A stretch of DNA of 64,000 nucleotides from Chlorops oryzae (GCA_020466095.1 CM035808.1:22830296-22894295), one strand, 5' to 3'. Counted from the first letter of the stretch, positions 47,816 through 60,240 are shown. Numbers and translations are program-made. Notes: generated from the letters alone by a model not told the origin.

Positions 47816-48314
47816 AAAAAATTGTTGAATCAATAATAATATGGGAATTCATTCGAACCCTCAAGGGAGTGAACTCTGAGAACTTCTTTGCGTTATAACT
47901 GTCAGAATACATGGAAGCTTTGACGGCTATTTATAAAAGTTCTCAAAGTTCACTAAGTTCGAGATCTGAATGAATACCCATAATAATTCATATAACAAAA
48001 CATATGCGCGGAAAGGCAACAAAAATGTGTGTTGATTTAAAAAAAATTTTAACTTGTTTTTTATTTTTGGAAAGCAATCGACTATAAATATGAGTCGTAG
48101 AAGACTCCAAAATAGTAACAAATATGACTCGGAAACGACTCGCAAACGATATGAAATATGACTCCCTAAGAAGAGCCGCGGCCGGGGTTCCAATTTCGCC
48201 CGACAAAGGTATAATTTTTTATCAGAAAACGAGCGCATATTTGATTTTTTTAATCAGAAAGGCGACTCGAAAAAGAGTCGCTTTTGATAAAAAATTTCAA
48301 AAAATGCTAGCTGG

Positions 48315-48858
48315 CAGTGGCGTGTCTAGAGAAATACTGCTTTGATGGTGCTTATATTTTCCACAGTGGCATATTGAACAATTATACGACATTAACCCAA
48401 AAAATTTTGGGGGGGGGGGGGGGGGCTAGAGGAAGTTTAGAGAGTTATGGACCAAAAACCAAAAAAATCCGAAAATTTCATAACGTCCGATTTTGATGAA
48501 AATTTATATATAGAATAAGTGAAAAATACTAAGAATTTTAGCACTAAAATTTTTTCAAAAAACTGGTCCTTTCTGGACCAGTTTGGAACTAGACCCTAAC
48601 TAGACCAGTTGTATTCGGTTTCTTGAAAAAATTTTGACGCCAAAATTCTTAGCATTTTTCGCTTATTCTATATATAAATTTTTCATCCAAATCGGACGTT
48701 ATGAAATTTTCGGATTTTTTTGGTTTTTGGTCCATAACTCTCTAAACTTCCTCTAGCCCCCCCCAAAATTTTTTGGGTTAATGTCTTATAATTGTTCAAT
48801 ATACCACTGTGGAAAATATAAGCACTATCAAAGCAGTATTTCTCTAGACACGCCACTG
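48315..48858. mobile_element. Palindromic hAT element, TSD CTAGCTGG
   Basis: TIR begins CAGTGGCGTGTCTAGAGAAA and runs for roughly 230 bp on each side, leaving a short centre around 48560-48610 with CTGGTCC/GGACCAG pairs. Exact 8-bp TSD CTAGCTGG at 48307-48314 and 48859-48866. The left arm has 17 consecutive G (about 48409-48425), the right arm only 8 C. Inserted in the CCCAGC element, next to its right end. A one-ended relative lies at 59567-59661. Confidence 0.9.
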
Positions 48859-48869
48859 CTAGCTGGGAC

Positions 48870-51800
48870 TGTAATTTCTATAAGATTCTGATGTGAATAC
48901 CTTCCACCGGTTAAGAGTCTTAACTTAAGACTAAAGTCGCATACCTTTCTGCACACCAATTGGCAGCGTTCATGTAAACATGCCTAACAAATGTGACCTG
49001 GGTAATATTTTCTTCAAGAGTGCCAGACTTTTTTCCAGGGGGCTTCGATTTGCCAACTTTCAATCTTTCTTTCCTAAGCTGGCTGACTACTTTTTGTTCT
49101 TCAGGCCATCTTCTATGGGTCCAGATCAGCAGTCGAAATTGAGGCTGACAATGAAACTCTCATAATATTGTTTCTACATGCCACAGCATTTAGGAGCGCC
49201 CCTAAAAAGTGCAAAAATTCCCCTTCACGGGTCTGCATATAAATACAAACCTATATTTATTTGTAATCTCAACAAACACGCTCCATAAATTAGTCAATAA
49301 TTTTTATAATTTTCTATTAATCAGAAAAGGGACTTTGGTCTCCCTTTTTTTCCGAATTCGATACAAAAGGAAATATTACTTTTTAATTTTCCTGAGCTTA
49401 AATTTTCCGTTTTTTTTCTTATTTCTTTTTCCATTGTTCCACCAGCGTTTAGTCAATGTCTTGTCTTATCGCATACTTAAGTATGAGAGCACGTGCTTTA
49501 TGGCGTAAATATGCTATATTTTCAAGGCACGAAATAATCCAACTAAATTTCGTAAACAAGAAACTCCCAATGAAATTATGAACTTAGAGAAATGCTAAGA
49601 TAGCTGTGCGTAAACGGAATATATAAGCGCACAGGGTGCACAAACTGGCATGGGGAACGACCGCATGATGCGTGACTCGAATTAGAACAACAATGCCAAC
49701 AAATGTTGGCACAGCCAAAAATCCCCGAAAAAAAAAAAAAAATTACCAAACATACACATGCCAATGCATATTTATACACACATATTTATATATTTTTATA
49801 TACTTAATATAAAAAAAAAAATGTAAAAAAAATAAAGTGAAAAAAAAAATCGAAAAATTCCATATGAGCACAATGGCTCCACACCTCCATGCAAATCGTT
49901 GCGTGGAAATTGGATTTCGACAGTGCAAATGGTCACTTCGAAACGAGGAGAGTTCGAAAAATTGCAAAATTTTATTGGCAAAATGAACGCGGCACCTCAA
50001 TTCGATTCAGTTCATTCCCGGCATAATTTGGCAAATGTTTCTAGTCGCAGAGATGCGAACTTTAACAGAGCATAAACAAAATTTTAACGCTTACAACAAA
50101 TTGGTTGCACGTTTCGACGCGCAGTTAACGCAGGGAACGTGCAAGAGGAAGAACCGAACATGTTTCGTGTCTGTTTGAGGCTATGGCTTCTGCTACGGAT
50201 TCTGATAATGTTCCTATTTCGATTTGTTGTTGGTGCGAATGAAATTGGCAGACGGGCCCACAGATGTAAATTAGAGACCCAGACATGTCCATTCGCGCTG
50301 GGCTTTATTGCCAAATTATTTCCGAACATATTTAGTTTAATACCATTTTATTTTATTTTTTTATTTGTTTTTTTTTTTGTATATTGTGTTTATTTTTTTC
50401 GTTTTGTTCTACATAGAACCGCATGTCCAGAAAAAAGACATGGAGTGACAAGAAATGCGTTTGTACGGTGCCCGGTCGCATTCAGTGACAAGTGGCGCGT
50501 GCCATTTTTCACGACAAAATTAGAGCGTCGAACAAGTGAAGCGTGTTTTTCGGTAGTTTCTTTGGCACCATTCTCACTTGGTGTCATTCTTCAAGCGTGC
50601 TCTTCAAGTGACAGGGGTGGACGCTATAAATTGTGGCGCTACGCCCAAACGCTTTTTTTTGCCACTCTAATTTTATAGACATCACGCATTAAAAGCGGTC
50701 TTTGAATTGAAATTGATTAATTGGGGGTATTCACATTGGTCGCGATTTCGCTGCGTTTTTATGTCCCAAACTACAAAAAAAAAAAAAAAAAAATGTTAAC
50801 TAAATACTTGCTTATATAAATAGAAAATGTCTTAAGTACGACGGAGGAGGTCTAAGGAACCTTTTCACGTAACTATTCAAAATCTTCGCGTTAGCAAAAT
50901 GTATAAAAAATGTACCAACTTTTTTGTTTCGTAGAGAAAAATGTATTCTATCCGATGTAGGATCGGATTTACAGCTAAAAGGCACTCTCCAGCTCTGTAA
51001 GGAATATCAGCAGGAATTTTCTAAATATTCCTTAAAGGGAAAAACGTAGCATAATTTCATTTTTTAATGCAATAGTGACAATCTATATATCTATATATTT
51101 TATGTCAAGACGTTTCTTATAATCGAAAATTATTGATTTCGTTTATCCATTTCTGAAAATTACACATTGAACCTTGTTAAATCCATTTAATTTTATTCGA
51201 ACTTGGCTTTGCTGTCAAAATTCCTTTCAGAAAGAACGGAAAATTCAATATTTCTAACAGAAAAATCTGTGTTACCGTGTTTTATTTACAGCAAAAAAGG
51301 GAGCGAAAACAGAAACTACTCTTTGACGAACTGGAGACTGTTAACAGAAAATTTCTGACACAAAAATTCCTTCAGCATTTCTTAAGCTTTTTTTTATATG
51401 AAGTTTTTCATTTCTGACAGAGCTGGAGAGGGCCCTTAATAAGGATTAAAAAATGTTTAGGTAGCATAAAAATTAGCAACAAAATCTGAAACTGACCGAA
51501 AATATATACAGATCGTAGCATATGGGTTCTAGATCCTCCTTGTTGAAACTGAGACATGACCATGAAGTGAAGTGAAGGAGCATTAATAAACTCTGGCAGG
51601 CCAAACTTTAATATAAAAAAAAAAAATTTAGCCCTAAGACCAGAGAAAGAGATCTACAGTTTTTGAAAAAAAGCCAGGTGTATTAATTCTGAAGTTGTGG
51701 CGATTGAAGTGAAGAAAATAAGCACATGCTCCACTTCTCAGCTTTATTGTTTTTCAATAAAAGTTAAAATTTTCATCACCTGCAGGCACAAAAAAAAAAT

Positions 51801-53326
51801 AACAGAATGTCTGTAAAGAAATTCTCACCTTATCATTGATAAATATTAATAAAATTTCACCAGTTCAAAACCATGTCAAACAAAAAAACTTTTCAGTAGT
51901 TTCGAAACCTCGAAGGACGCTCTGATTTCCCTCTGACAAAATCCTTTCACAAAATTTTTAACTTCACCATTTTGAGTGGCCCTTCAGGAGACCCCAGTCG
52001 GTGAGAAATAGAGTCGATCTGTGAGCTTCACTGCCATATGCAGTCCTTTAATAATTGGGGGCAAAAAAATAAATGGCACATGAGGTAGTGCACTTAAGTA
52101 AGGTGCACAATGATGGACAAGAGGTTTTAAATTGAATGGCGAAATGTTAAAAAAAAAACAGGAGGGCACAGGAAACAACTGTCATTAAAACACATCATCT
52201 CGTGCGGCTTACCATTTTGAGTGTAAAAGGAAAGCAATTGTTGTGGTTAAATTGATTTTTGTCGTGTTGTGTGCTACTTCAGCCATCGGACATTGTGGAT
52301 TTTTCATCCTATATATGTTCTCTTTATCTTTACTTTTATTTTATTTATCCCATGTGAAGTTTGCACTTTTGATTGAGGTTGACAGAATTTGAAGTAATTT
52401 TGTTTTTTTTTTTTTTTATTAATATTTTAGATAGAATCATAAGCTCGCGGACTTTAAAAGAGAGTTATTTTCCTGTATAAAATATTTCATTTATCCTATT
52501 TGCTTTGCTATAATTCCAAGAAATCTATCTAACTTTAAGGTTCTTAAAGAAATGTTTTACGGTTAAATGAAAATTCATGCGATTGTAGACTCGAATAGAC
52601 ACTCCGAAGTGAATATCCTTATTCTCCTTGAAGTTTTTCTTATTTTGAAATCACAAAATTCTTTTGGGGAAAAACTTTTCGACGTTATTCTTTGGAGTTT
52701 TTTCTTCAACCAAACCATAAGTAGAATTGAATCTTTAATGAATTTAATTTTTCCATTCATCAAACTCATTCAGAAGACTCCATTAAGTCTTCATAATTTA
52801 TGTGGTAATAAGGAAAGAAAGATTAAGTCGAAGTTTGCTTATTTTTTGGAGAAAACTTCTTTAAAGTTGTGCGATTTGTGTGCAAAGAAAATTATGAATT
52901 TATGAAAAAATGTTGTGAGAGGCACAAACGACTCATTTCAGCAGAAGTCAATTGAGTTAAAACATATTTTTATTCTTGTAAGTATTCGAAAAATGTAAGC
53001 CATGACTTTTTGCAGTAAAAAATTTTGAAAAAAACAAGATATTTGGTTAATCGACTTGAAAGAATAATGACTACCTTCCACTTTTCGAAAATCAAACTGT
53101 CTGAAGTAATACACAAAAAAAGCAGCCCTTCCTATTTAGTCATTCGAGCCACCACAAAACTAACATAGCAGTTAGTGGGGATCAGTCCCACGCCTATCCA
53201 CAGCACTGTCGAATTTAACATGGCGTTGTCATTGCCAGGGATGGCTTGTCAATTTATACGTTTTCTATAGGCTACCATTTTGCTAGCGAATAAAGACATG
53301 TGTTTTCTCTTGTGTGGAAGAACAGC
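48870..53326. other. Single-copy-like DNA, no established gene
   Basis: Apart from the candidate at 50981-51435 I see no TIR element. The window's longest frame (179 codons, 50139-50678) contains a T-driven Phe-rich segment and no recognisable domain, and I do not support it as a gene. A/T homopolymers occur near 50774-50792 and 52403-52417. Confidence 0.5.
50981..51435. mobile_element. Candidate TIR element, TIR GGCACTCTCCAGCTCTGT
   Basis: Left GGCACTCTCCAGCTCTGTAA and right (inward) GGGCCCTCTCCAGCTCTGTC share CTCTCCAGCTCTGT. TTAA follows the right end (51436-51439) while the left has TAAA, so a TTAA TSD is possible but not exact. The interior (about 455 bp) is non-coding. Confidence 0.5.
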
Positions 53327-53328
53327 TA

Positions 53329-53563
53329 CCCAGCGGCAAAAGGCCGAAGCATAATACAAAATATTTATGCACACTGCTATACTATTATTCGAGCGTGGCC
53401 GTTTTGTAGAGTGAACGCTTACCACTACCACACAAAGTAATCAGGGTAGTGTGGTGTTCATCCGGTACGCTACCTTCAATCTTAGTACTTTGGAAGCTAT
53501 TAGTAGAAAGGTCACCTGCAATCTGGTATACTTTGTAGGCATTAGGGACTGTTGGCCGCTGGG
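53329..53563. mobile_element. CCCAGC-type mini-element (2-bp flank match TA)
   Basis: Ends CCCAGCGGCAAAAGGCC and (inward) CCCAGCGGCCAACAGTCC. TA lies outside both (53327-53328, 53564-53565). 235 bp, no coding content. Its terminus groups with those at 1286-2155 and 37201-38092. Confidence 0.5.
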
Positions 53564-53565
53564 TA

Positions 53566-54593
53566 TTCAGCTAGGGAATTTAGACGGATAATTTCGCCGG
53601 TTGTTTGAGGCATACAAGCGGAATGGATAAACGCACTTAAGCCCACTAAAATCAGATTAAATACGAAGTTTTATGTGGTTTGATCATTTTTACATTGAAA
53701 ATATTTTCATGTTTTCGACCACTTGGCATTACTAAAGTAGGATGTAGTGAGCCATGAGAGAGTACAAACACTCATTAACAGTGAGAAAAAGGCTTCCTAG
53801 ATCTGATTTGAAAAGAGTATAGGATGTCTATTATTCTATCTTGTTGTGACTAGTAAAATCGCTAACCACTAAAGACTTGCGTAATGGCAGGATACGTAAA
53901 TATGTGATTATTTCTGTGTCGACCTACTGACTACAGGGATTTTCATTCCCTGGCAAGAAAGCCCACTGATGCGTGAAGAAATTTATTCAATACCCACTGC
54001 CATTTTTACAGCGTCTGACAATGGGTGTAAGGCCGGATAATTAGAACAGATACACTATATATATACAGATATACTATTTATAGATTCGGATGATTTCAAA
54101 AAAATGTTATTTAATCTCACCTCTATTCGACCTCTAAGAATTTTTTCCTACGCATCAGAAAATTTTCGCCTTTAAAATTGATCGAGAAATTTGCTTTAAA
54201 ATAAGTAAAAGTTCTGGAATAATATTTTTGTGCTGATTTTTTTTTGTAAAATACCGAAGTTAATTACAAAAATTGCTTCAGGTGAGTAGGAAGTACCTAC
54301 AGTATCACTTCTAGCTCTGGGCATTTCCTATTTTGGTTGTGACTACCGTTCATACCGCTAACGAATGTTGTGATAGCAATTCGACGAGTTATAGGGAAAA
54401 AAAAGTATTTTAATTGAAGTATGTCCTTTCGAGTGTCTTCTTCCATTTGAGATTGAGGCTTTTTCACAACAATTCTTTTAATAAAATTTTCAAAAAGATA
54501 TACATTTGCATCCTGCGTAAGCTTAAGAAAGATTAAACTTTCAATTTGCTGCTCAAAAATAAATCCAAGTATTAAAGCCAAAAAAAAAAAAAC
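53566..54593. other. Non-coding; includes a diverged relative of 56270-56450
   Basis: About 53940-54090 aligns loosely with 56280-56440 (shared GGCAAGAAAG, ACTGAT, GTGAAGA and a GGGTG-CAAGG/GTAAGG motif), hinting at an older duplication. No gene supported. Confidence 0.4.
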
Positions 54594-57500
54594 TCAATAT
54601 CTTTAGTGTAGCTATTTGAAAATCAGATAATTCTTGAAAATTGAAAATGGTCTAAGTTTATTCCCCGATCGTTTATATCGAATTCCCTTTTATATAATCT
54701 GCGTGCTACGTTATCCTACCTTGTAGTTACTATTTTCCATATCAAAACTTTTCGACATACTGCAGAGCACTATGTTATCTAAAACACAAAGGCAAAAAGG
54801 CAACTGTGGAATGGATACCCGTGCTCCTCGTGCAGCGCCAACAATCTCAATTCAGTTATCCTGACTAATGCGCACAAGCCAAACTCCAAATTCAATTCGA
54901 CTTTGGTTGGCCATGGTTTATGTCTTTCCATTTTCTGCTGCCGGCAGCAACTAGCTTAGTTGCTCTAATTCGCTAAAAACGCCAACTTCAATTTATACCA
55001 ATTTCAGTTTTATCCGTGGGATTTAGCTCTCCATTTTAAGGTTTTTTTTTGTTTTTTGTTTTATCTTTTTGTTCTTTATTCTTCTTCTTTTTGTTTTTGT
55101 TGATTCGACAGGATGACTCGACATCGACGGTAGTTATTTTAAAACTTCGTTTAAAGCAATTTCCCCCCAAGTAAAATACGTGCAGATGCATCACTGGATC
55201 CAGTGGAACGTAGTATTTTCTGCCAAATTTGCTCTGTTGTTATTTCAAGTCCCTATTGTCAGTTTGATCGCGAAATTTTTTTAAATTCCTTTTTCTAGTT
55301 TTTTGACAAAAAGTTCGCATTTAATTGGAAAATTAAATTCTTGTATATATAAAACAGAATAAAGGGTGAACTCGATGCGTGATGGTTGAGTTCTGGGCTT
55401 ATCGTTTTGAGTGGCTTTTTCGGAAAAAAAATTTGAATAACCAAATGTGAGAATAAAATGTATGAAAAGAGAAATCCTTTTTAAAAGGTCTGGTGGATTG
55501 CGGCATCATGAAAGGAATTTTTAAAATTTTGTTGATTTTTCGAAAGGTGCCATCTAAAAACACTACTTTTAAGATTTTTATTTTGAACGGTTTTTGAAAT
55601 ATCCTTGAAATTCCTTTTTTAATGAGCCTTTTTTCAAAATTATATATCTCAAAAACTAATTAAGATAAGAAGATGAAACAAACGTTTGCCGATTGCTAAT
55701 ATAATAGGAAATCAAAAAAATTTTTTTTTAATTTTTACACTGAGAAAAATTTTTCCACAAAACTTAAAAGATAATTTTAACAATTTTTTTCAATGTAAAT
55801 TCCCAGTTTGCCGCCACACTAAAAATTATTTTAAAAAATACCTCTAAGTATAATATTTGCTTTCATTTAAAAAAAAAGTTCCTTCAAATTAAATGGCGCA
55901 ACAGTGAGATATTCAAAAAATTACAAGTGCATATAGATGCTCTAGTACTTATAACCAGTACAAATGTGCGAAAATGATACAAAACACATTACTCATACGC
56001 CGTGTTTTTAAAAATTTAATATCTCCAGAAATAATTAAGATAAAAAGATGAAACAAACAATGACTTATTGTTAATAAAACAAGGTATTTTTTTAAAACAT
56101 TCAAAAGGTTTTACAAGGTTTTACATGTTGGTAGCTTACCCTGGAAATTTTTGAATCGTTCCCTTATTCTATTAGTCAGTGCTCTTCTAAGCTTGTATGC
56201 CTACGTATCTTGCTAATGAGTTCTTCAACCCTGCCCAGATATGACGATTCACGTATAAATAAGTGGACTTAAGGGTCCAATTTTGATTCATTGGCAAGAA
56301 AGACTACTGATTTGTGAAGAGATTTTCTCAACATTCCATACTGTTTTTGGCAAAGTTTAACGGCGGGTGCAAGGTAGGCAAGACTGGATAAATAGGGATC
56401 AACGGATATACCTATTTCGATCTGGACTGTTCAATTCCATTGAGAGAAATAATACTTGAAGGAAACAAATTCTGTTAATCCTCACATTCCTCAGTCCCAT
56501 TACATTAGAAAGTTTTATCCCTTAGAATATTTTCGAAATTATTGTAATTTAAAAGCTATTACTTTAACTTTCAGAACTTTCAGGCCTCTGGAAATCTAGA
56601 AGGCGAAAAAATCCCATCGAAAAAAATAACCAACATGAAAACATTGATTGGTTTTCCAATTGAAATAAATTGCAATGCTCTGAAAAACTGTAGAGGGAAT
56701 TTAGAGAAAAGGATTACTCACAATTGCTGAGCCCCATTTCCTTTCTTTTTCAATTTATGGTTAAACGTCAGTCCTTAATTTGAAACAATGACTAGAACAA
56801 ATTTACGAAAATGTTTTCCCAGCTCTACTGCCAACGATGACGACGACGACGACGACGACCAGACAGAGTGGAACAGACAGAAAAAGATAGGGAGAGGAGA
56901 GGGACAGGCGAGCATTCACATTTGACAATGAACTAATGACTTTTCCTCTTTACACAATTTTACTCCATTTTGTTGCCTTGTAATGCATGCATGTTTCAAT
57001 TAAGCCACTTGATTGCCAATTTCCGGTTTTGTAATTAAAAATGTTAAGTCATCCTTCGTTTCTGTGTTGAGCAACACATTCGTTATGGACATTTATTCGA
57101 AATAATGTGACTTAGCACGAGAGAGAGAGAGAAAGTTTCCTATTCGCCATTGAAAATCCTCTTCAAATGAATTCGTTCAAAATCACTAAAATAAATGATA
57201 TCAATCGAAACGTTTGCGAAATTGCTTATTCGAATGCCGGACTGGAAATTCTCGAAGCATTCAAGTTTGTTATTTTTATGTGGATACATTTACATGTATA
57301 CACACGTAGGGGGACACGACTATGTACGATACTGTGTCCTCAGTATGTACCTACATGTGTTCCAGTCTCAAAAGCCTTCTACAGGTTTTTCAATGCATAT
57401 TACGGAGCGATGGAAGACTATGTTGGATCCATGAAACTCAATCACTCAGAATTTTGGTAAGAATCCCATTGGTAAGAATTCTCGGAACCGTTGTTAAACC

Positions 57501-57762
57501 GGCAGGACTCACTTTTTTTCGAAGAGAACATCATGGTAGAAAGTACTTCGAAATTTGTTCTTACAAGGACAGTTGAGTGAATGATTATGATTGGTGGGTT
57601 GTCATGGGAACGGCGATTGGGAAACAAATGCGAATGAAAGTCAGAGGTCCATTTATAAAGGGTTATTTTATACTCAAGAATTTCATCGAATCCAAAAAAA
57701 AAAAACATTCCGCTTCTCGTTTACATTGAAAAATTCCTCTGAGCTTCTTTAAATGAATTTCG
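54594..57762 (+). repeat. Large duplication, copy 1 (partner 60898-64000)
   Basis: Collinear with 60898 onward at high identity with scattered indels, for example GACGGTAGTTATT versus GACGGAGTTATT. GAC triplets number more here (near 56839-56864) than in copy 2. The 97-codon frame at 57167-57460 is broken in copy 2 by a 10-bp length difference, arguing against coding. Copy 1 probably continues beyond 57762, but the partner reaches the window end. Confidence 0.95.
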
Positions 57763-59566
57763 AAGCTCATAATCTTGTGCGAAAGTCAGCAAAGAGAGGA
57801 GAAAGTGACAGGGAGAGAAAAGGAATTCTGCTGTTGCGTAAATAAACAAAAACATTGACAGTCGCGCACGCCTATCATGTCTGTCGAGCTTGCACACGTC
57901 GCGCAATGTTTTGCAATCGCAGTTCCGTTTCCATGTTTGCGGCATAAGTTTGCCTTGCTTCCTCTGCTCCATTTTTCTGAACGCAGTTGTTGTTGTTTTT
58001 TTTTTCTTTTTTTTCCTTTTCCACGTGAGCTTGTTGAGTAGCACTTAACAATTTACAGTTGCATGTAAGGCCATAAATTTCGCATACTTGTGCATATATT
58101 TCAGATGCTTTATATGCGCCAGCAAACACAGACGCACGCACGCAGGCAATCACACACACACAAACAGAGAGGTCTGTAAATATCCTGCATGCCGCAGCAC
58201 GAGCACATACTCGCACTACTAAATAAAAGAGGAGCTTGGAGCATGTGTGATCCACGCGAAAGTGTTAAAATGGGCGAATGTTTTTGTGTTCCTTTTTTGG
58301 TTCCAGTGTCCACTTTTGTCCACCCAAATGCCTTTCGAACAGCTTCGCATGTAATACATCGGTCAGCGGTGGTGCAACGTGAGTCGGAGTCGGAGTCAGT
58401 CGTGACAGTCGAAGTCGGATTGGGAAACGGAGACGGTGCACCGCGGTGTCGGAGTCGGAGTCCGAACCATGGCTGCATGGCTTTAAAAATGCATTGTTAG
58501 CATTGATGTCGCCGTTCTCTGAACATTGGGAAGTAAGTAGATAGGTATCATTTCCGCATAGTACGGTATGCCATGGCTACTGAGTTTCTTGAAGCATATT
58601 CCTCTGACAGGTTTTTCGGTTTTTCTTTTCCATTTTTTCACTCTTACTATTTTTATTTATTTTTTTTTTTTTGGTTTTGTATGTGTGTTCGTTAAAATAT
58701 TTATATTCTTCACACAGAGAAACCGGTACGGCACGGTTTACTCGACACACATTCGTTTTCCCGTTAACATTCGTTTTTCCCAAAAAATTTTGCAGTACTT
58801 CACTTTCGCAAATGTAAAGGCAAAGTTGAATAAACAGAGTTTACCAAAAGTGTTACGTTATCCTTGCTGCCTTTTTTTCGCGCGCGCTCTCTTTCTCTCG
58901 CCCCTCTCTCGATTCCATTCTTTTTGCAATTCTTATTTGGTTTCATTTAAATTCATTTGCTCAAAAGCGGTGGGCGTGTGTAATGTGTCGGACACCGGCG
59001 TTGGTAGCACTTTGCTCTTCTGGCAACAAAGTGAATATAATCTTACATGGGGGAAAATGTAACACCTGCAATAATACTTCTGATGGGTTTTTGCTACCGA
59101 AATTAATTTGGAACACGCGAAAATTTCGGGTAGAAGATATTATTACAGTTACATTGACGTATGATTACGAAAACCATTTTTGACAGATCTTGTGGAGATG
59201 AAAAAAGGTTTTACTTTGAATTGAAATTCGAATGTTCGACTGTATGGTTTTGAGCCTTTGAGAGTTTTTAAAGGATGCATTTGGAAAAAATATTATTTTC
59301 GAACATTTGAGCAATGGACGAAAATTGATTCGAAATGGAACTCAAAAATATCGATATTGAGTTCAATTCATGAAAGGCATTTGCCAGAGCAGCTTCTAGT
59401 CTTAACGAAATCTCATGAAGTAAGTTAAAGTACTCGAATAAGCTGGAAGGGTATGAGCATCTCTTAAGGGTTTCGAATTCGTATTTGATTGCAATAATTG
59501 GGGGTGTCATAGCTGTCGGAATCGGAATTAAAACCCTTTGAAATTTCATACAAAATTTACAAGTTT
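57763..59566. other. Single-copy-like DNA, no gene seen
   Basis: Contains CA/GT-rich patches near 58150-58165 and a GAGTCG hexamer repeat. The 164-codon frame at 58568-59062 starts in a T-rich tract and shows no family pattern. Under the tandem-duplication reading this is the rest of the ~6.3-kb unit. Confidence 0.5.
58381..58462 (+). repeat. GAGTCG-type degenerate hexamer repeat
   Basis: GAGTCG/GAAGTCG/GGAGTC units interspersed with other sequence. Confidence 0.7.
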
Positions 59567-59661
59567 CAGGGACGTAGCCAGAGAAAGGCTGCTTTGGTAG
59601 TGCTTATATTGGCCACCGTGGTATTATGAACAATTAAAAGGCATAAGGCCAAAAAAAATTT
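59567..59661 (+). mobile_element. hAT terminal fragment related to 48315-48858
   Basis: Starts CAGGGACGTAGCCAGAG and aligns with the left arm at 48315 through GCTTATAT, CCAC.GTGG and GAACAATTA, ending at AAATTTGG. Only one end is present; the mini-me repeat array begins directly after it. Confidence 0.6.
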
Positions 59662-59667
59662 GGCGGA

Positions 59668-60240
59668 TGGTGAGCATGGTTAAGTTTTAACCGTTAGAGG
59701 ATATTTTGTCTAGCTGGGAAATACTCAATTCAAAATAGTGAAAACCAAATTTTCGCATATTTCGCGAATGGTGGTCATGGTCAAAATTTAACCGTTAGAG
59801 GACATTTTGTCTAGCTGCGAAATCCTCAATTCAAAATAGTGAAAACCAAATTTTTGCGAAATTCGTGAATGGTGGTCATGGTCAAAATTTAACCGTTCGA
59901 GGACATTTTGTCTAGCTGCGAAATCCTCAATTCAAAATAGTGAAAACCAAATTTTCGCAAATTTCGCGAATGGTGGTCATGGTCAAAATTTAACCGTTAG
60001 AGGACATTTTGTCTAGCTGCGAAATCCTCAATTCAAAATAGTGAAAAACCAAATTTTTGCAAATTTCGCGAATGGTGGTCATGGTCAAAATTTAACCGTT
60101 AGAGGACATTTTGTCTAGCTGGGAAATCCTCAAATTCAAAATAGTGAAAACCAATTTTTGCGAATTTCGCGAATGGTGGTCAAATTTTAACCTTAAGTGA
60201 CGACTTTATTTGGCGGCAAAATACACAACCAGAAGAAGCA
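59668..60240 (+). repeat. ~101-bp tandem array, about six units
   Basis: Units start near 59668, 59769, 59871, 59971, 60073 and 60173. Each begins TGGTG(G/A)(T/G)CATGGT and contains ACCGTTAGAGGACATTTTGT. Copy a of this element has only about two units. Confidence 0.9.

Larger units (their letters stand above)
47414..48867. mobile_element. CCCAGC-type element with GACTC repeats (2-bp flank match AC), carrying a hAT insertion
   Basis: Left end CCCAGCCAACATTTGG, right end (inward) CCCAGCTAGCATTTTT. AC lies outside both (47412-47413, 48868-48869). Net length without the hAT insertion is about 900 bp. GACTC/GAGTC pentamers are strongly over-represented. A tRNA-promoter-like segment lies at about 47740-47815. 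No ORF with family similarity. Confidence 0.6.

Noticed and set aside
50139..50678. Longest open frame in the window (179 codons, plus strand)
   Set aside because: The middle is Phe/Tyr-rich translation of a T tract, no domain or motif is recognisable, and no splice or promoter evidence supports it.
57167..57460. 97-codon frame present in both copies of the large duplication
   Set aside because: A 10-bp length difference breaks the frame in the second copy, and neither shows a domain.
58568..59062. 164-codon plus-strand frame
   Set aside because: Driven by T-rich low-complexity DNA at its start; no family pattern and no supporting gene structure.
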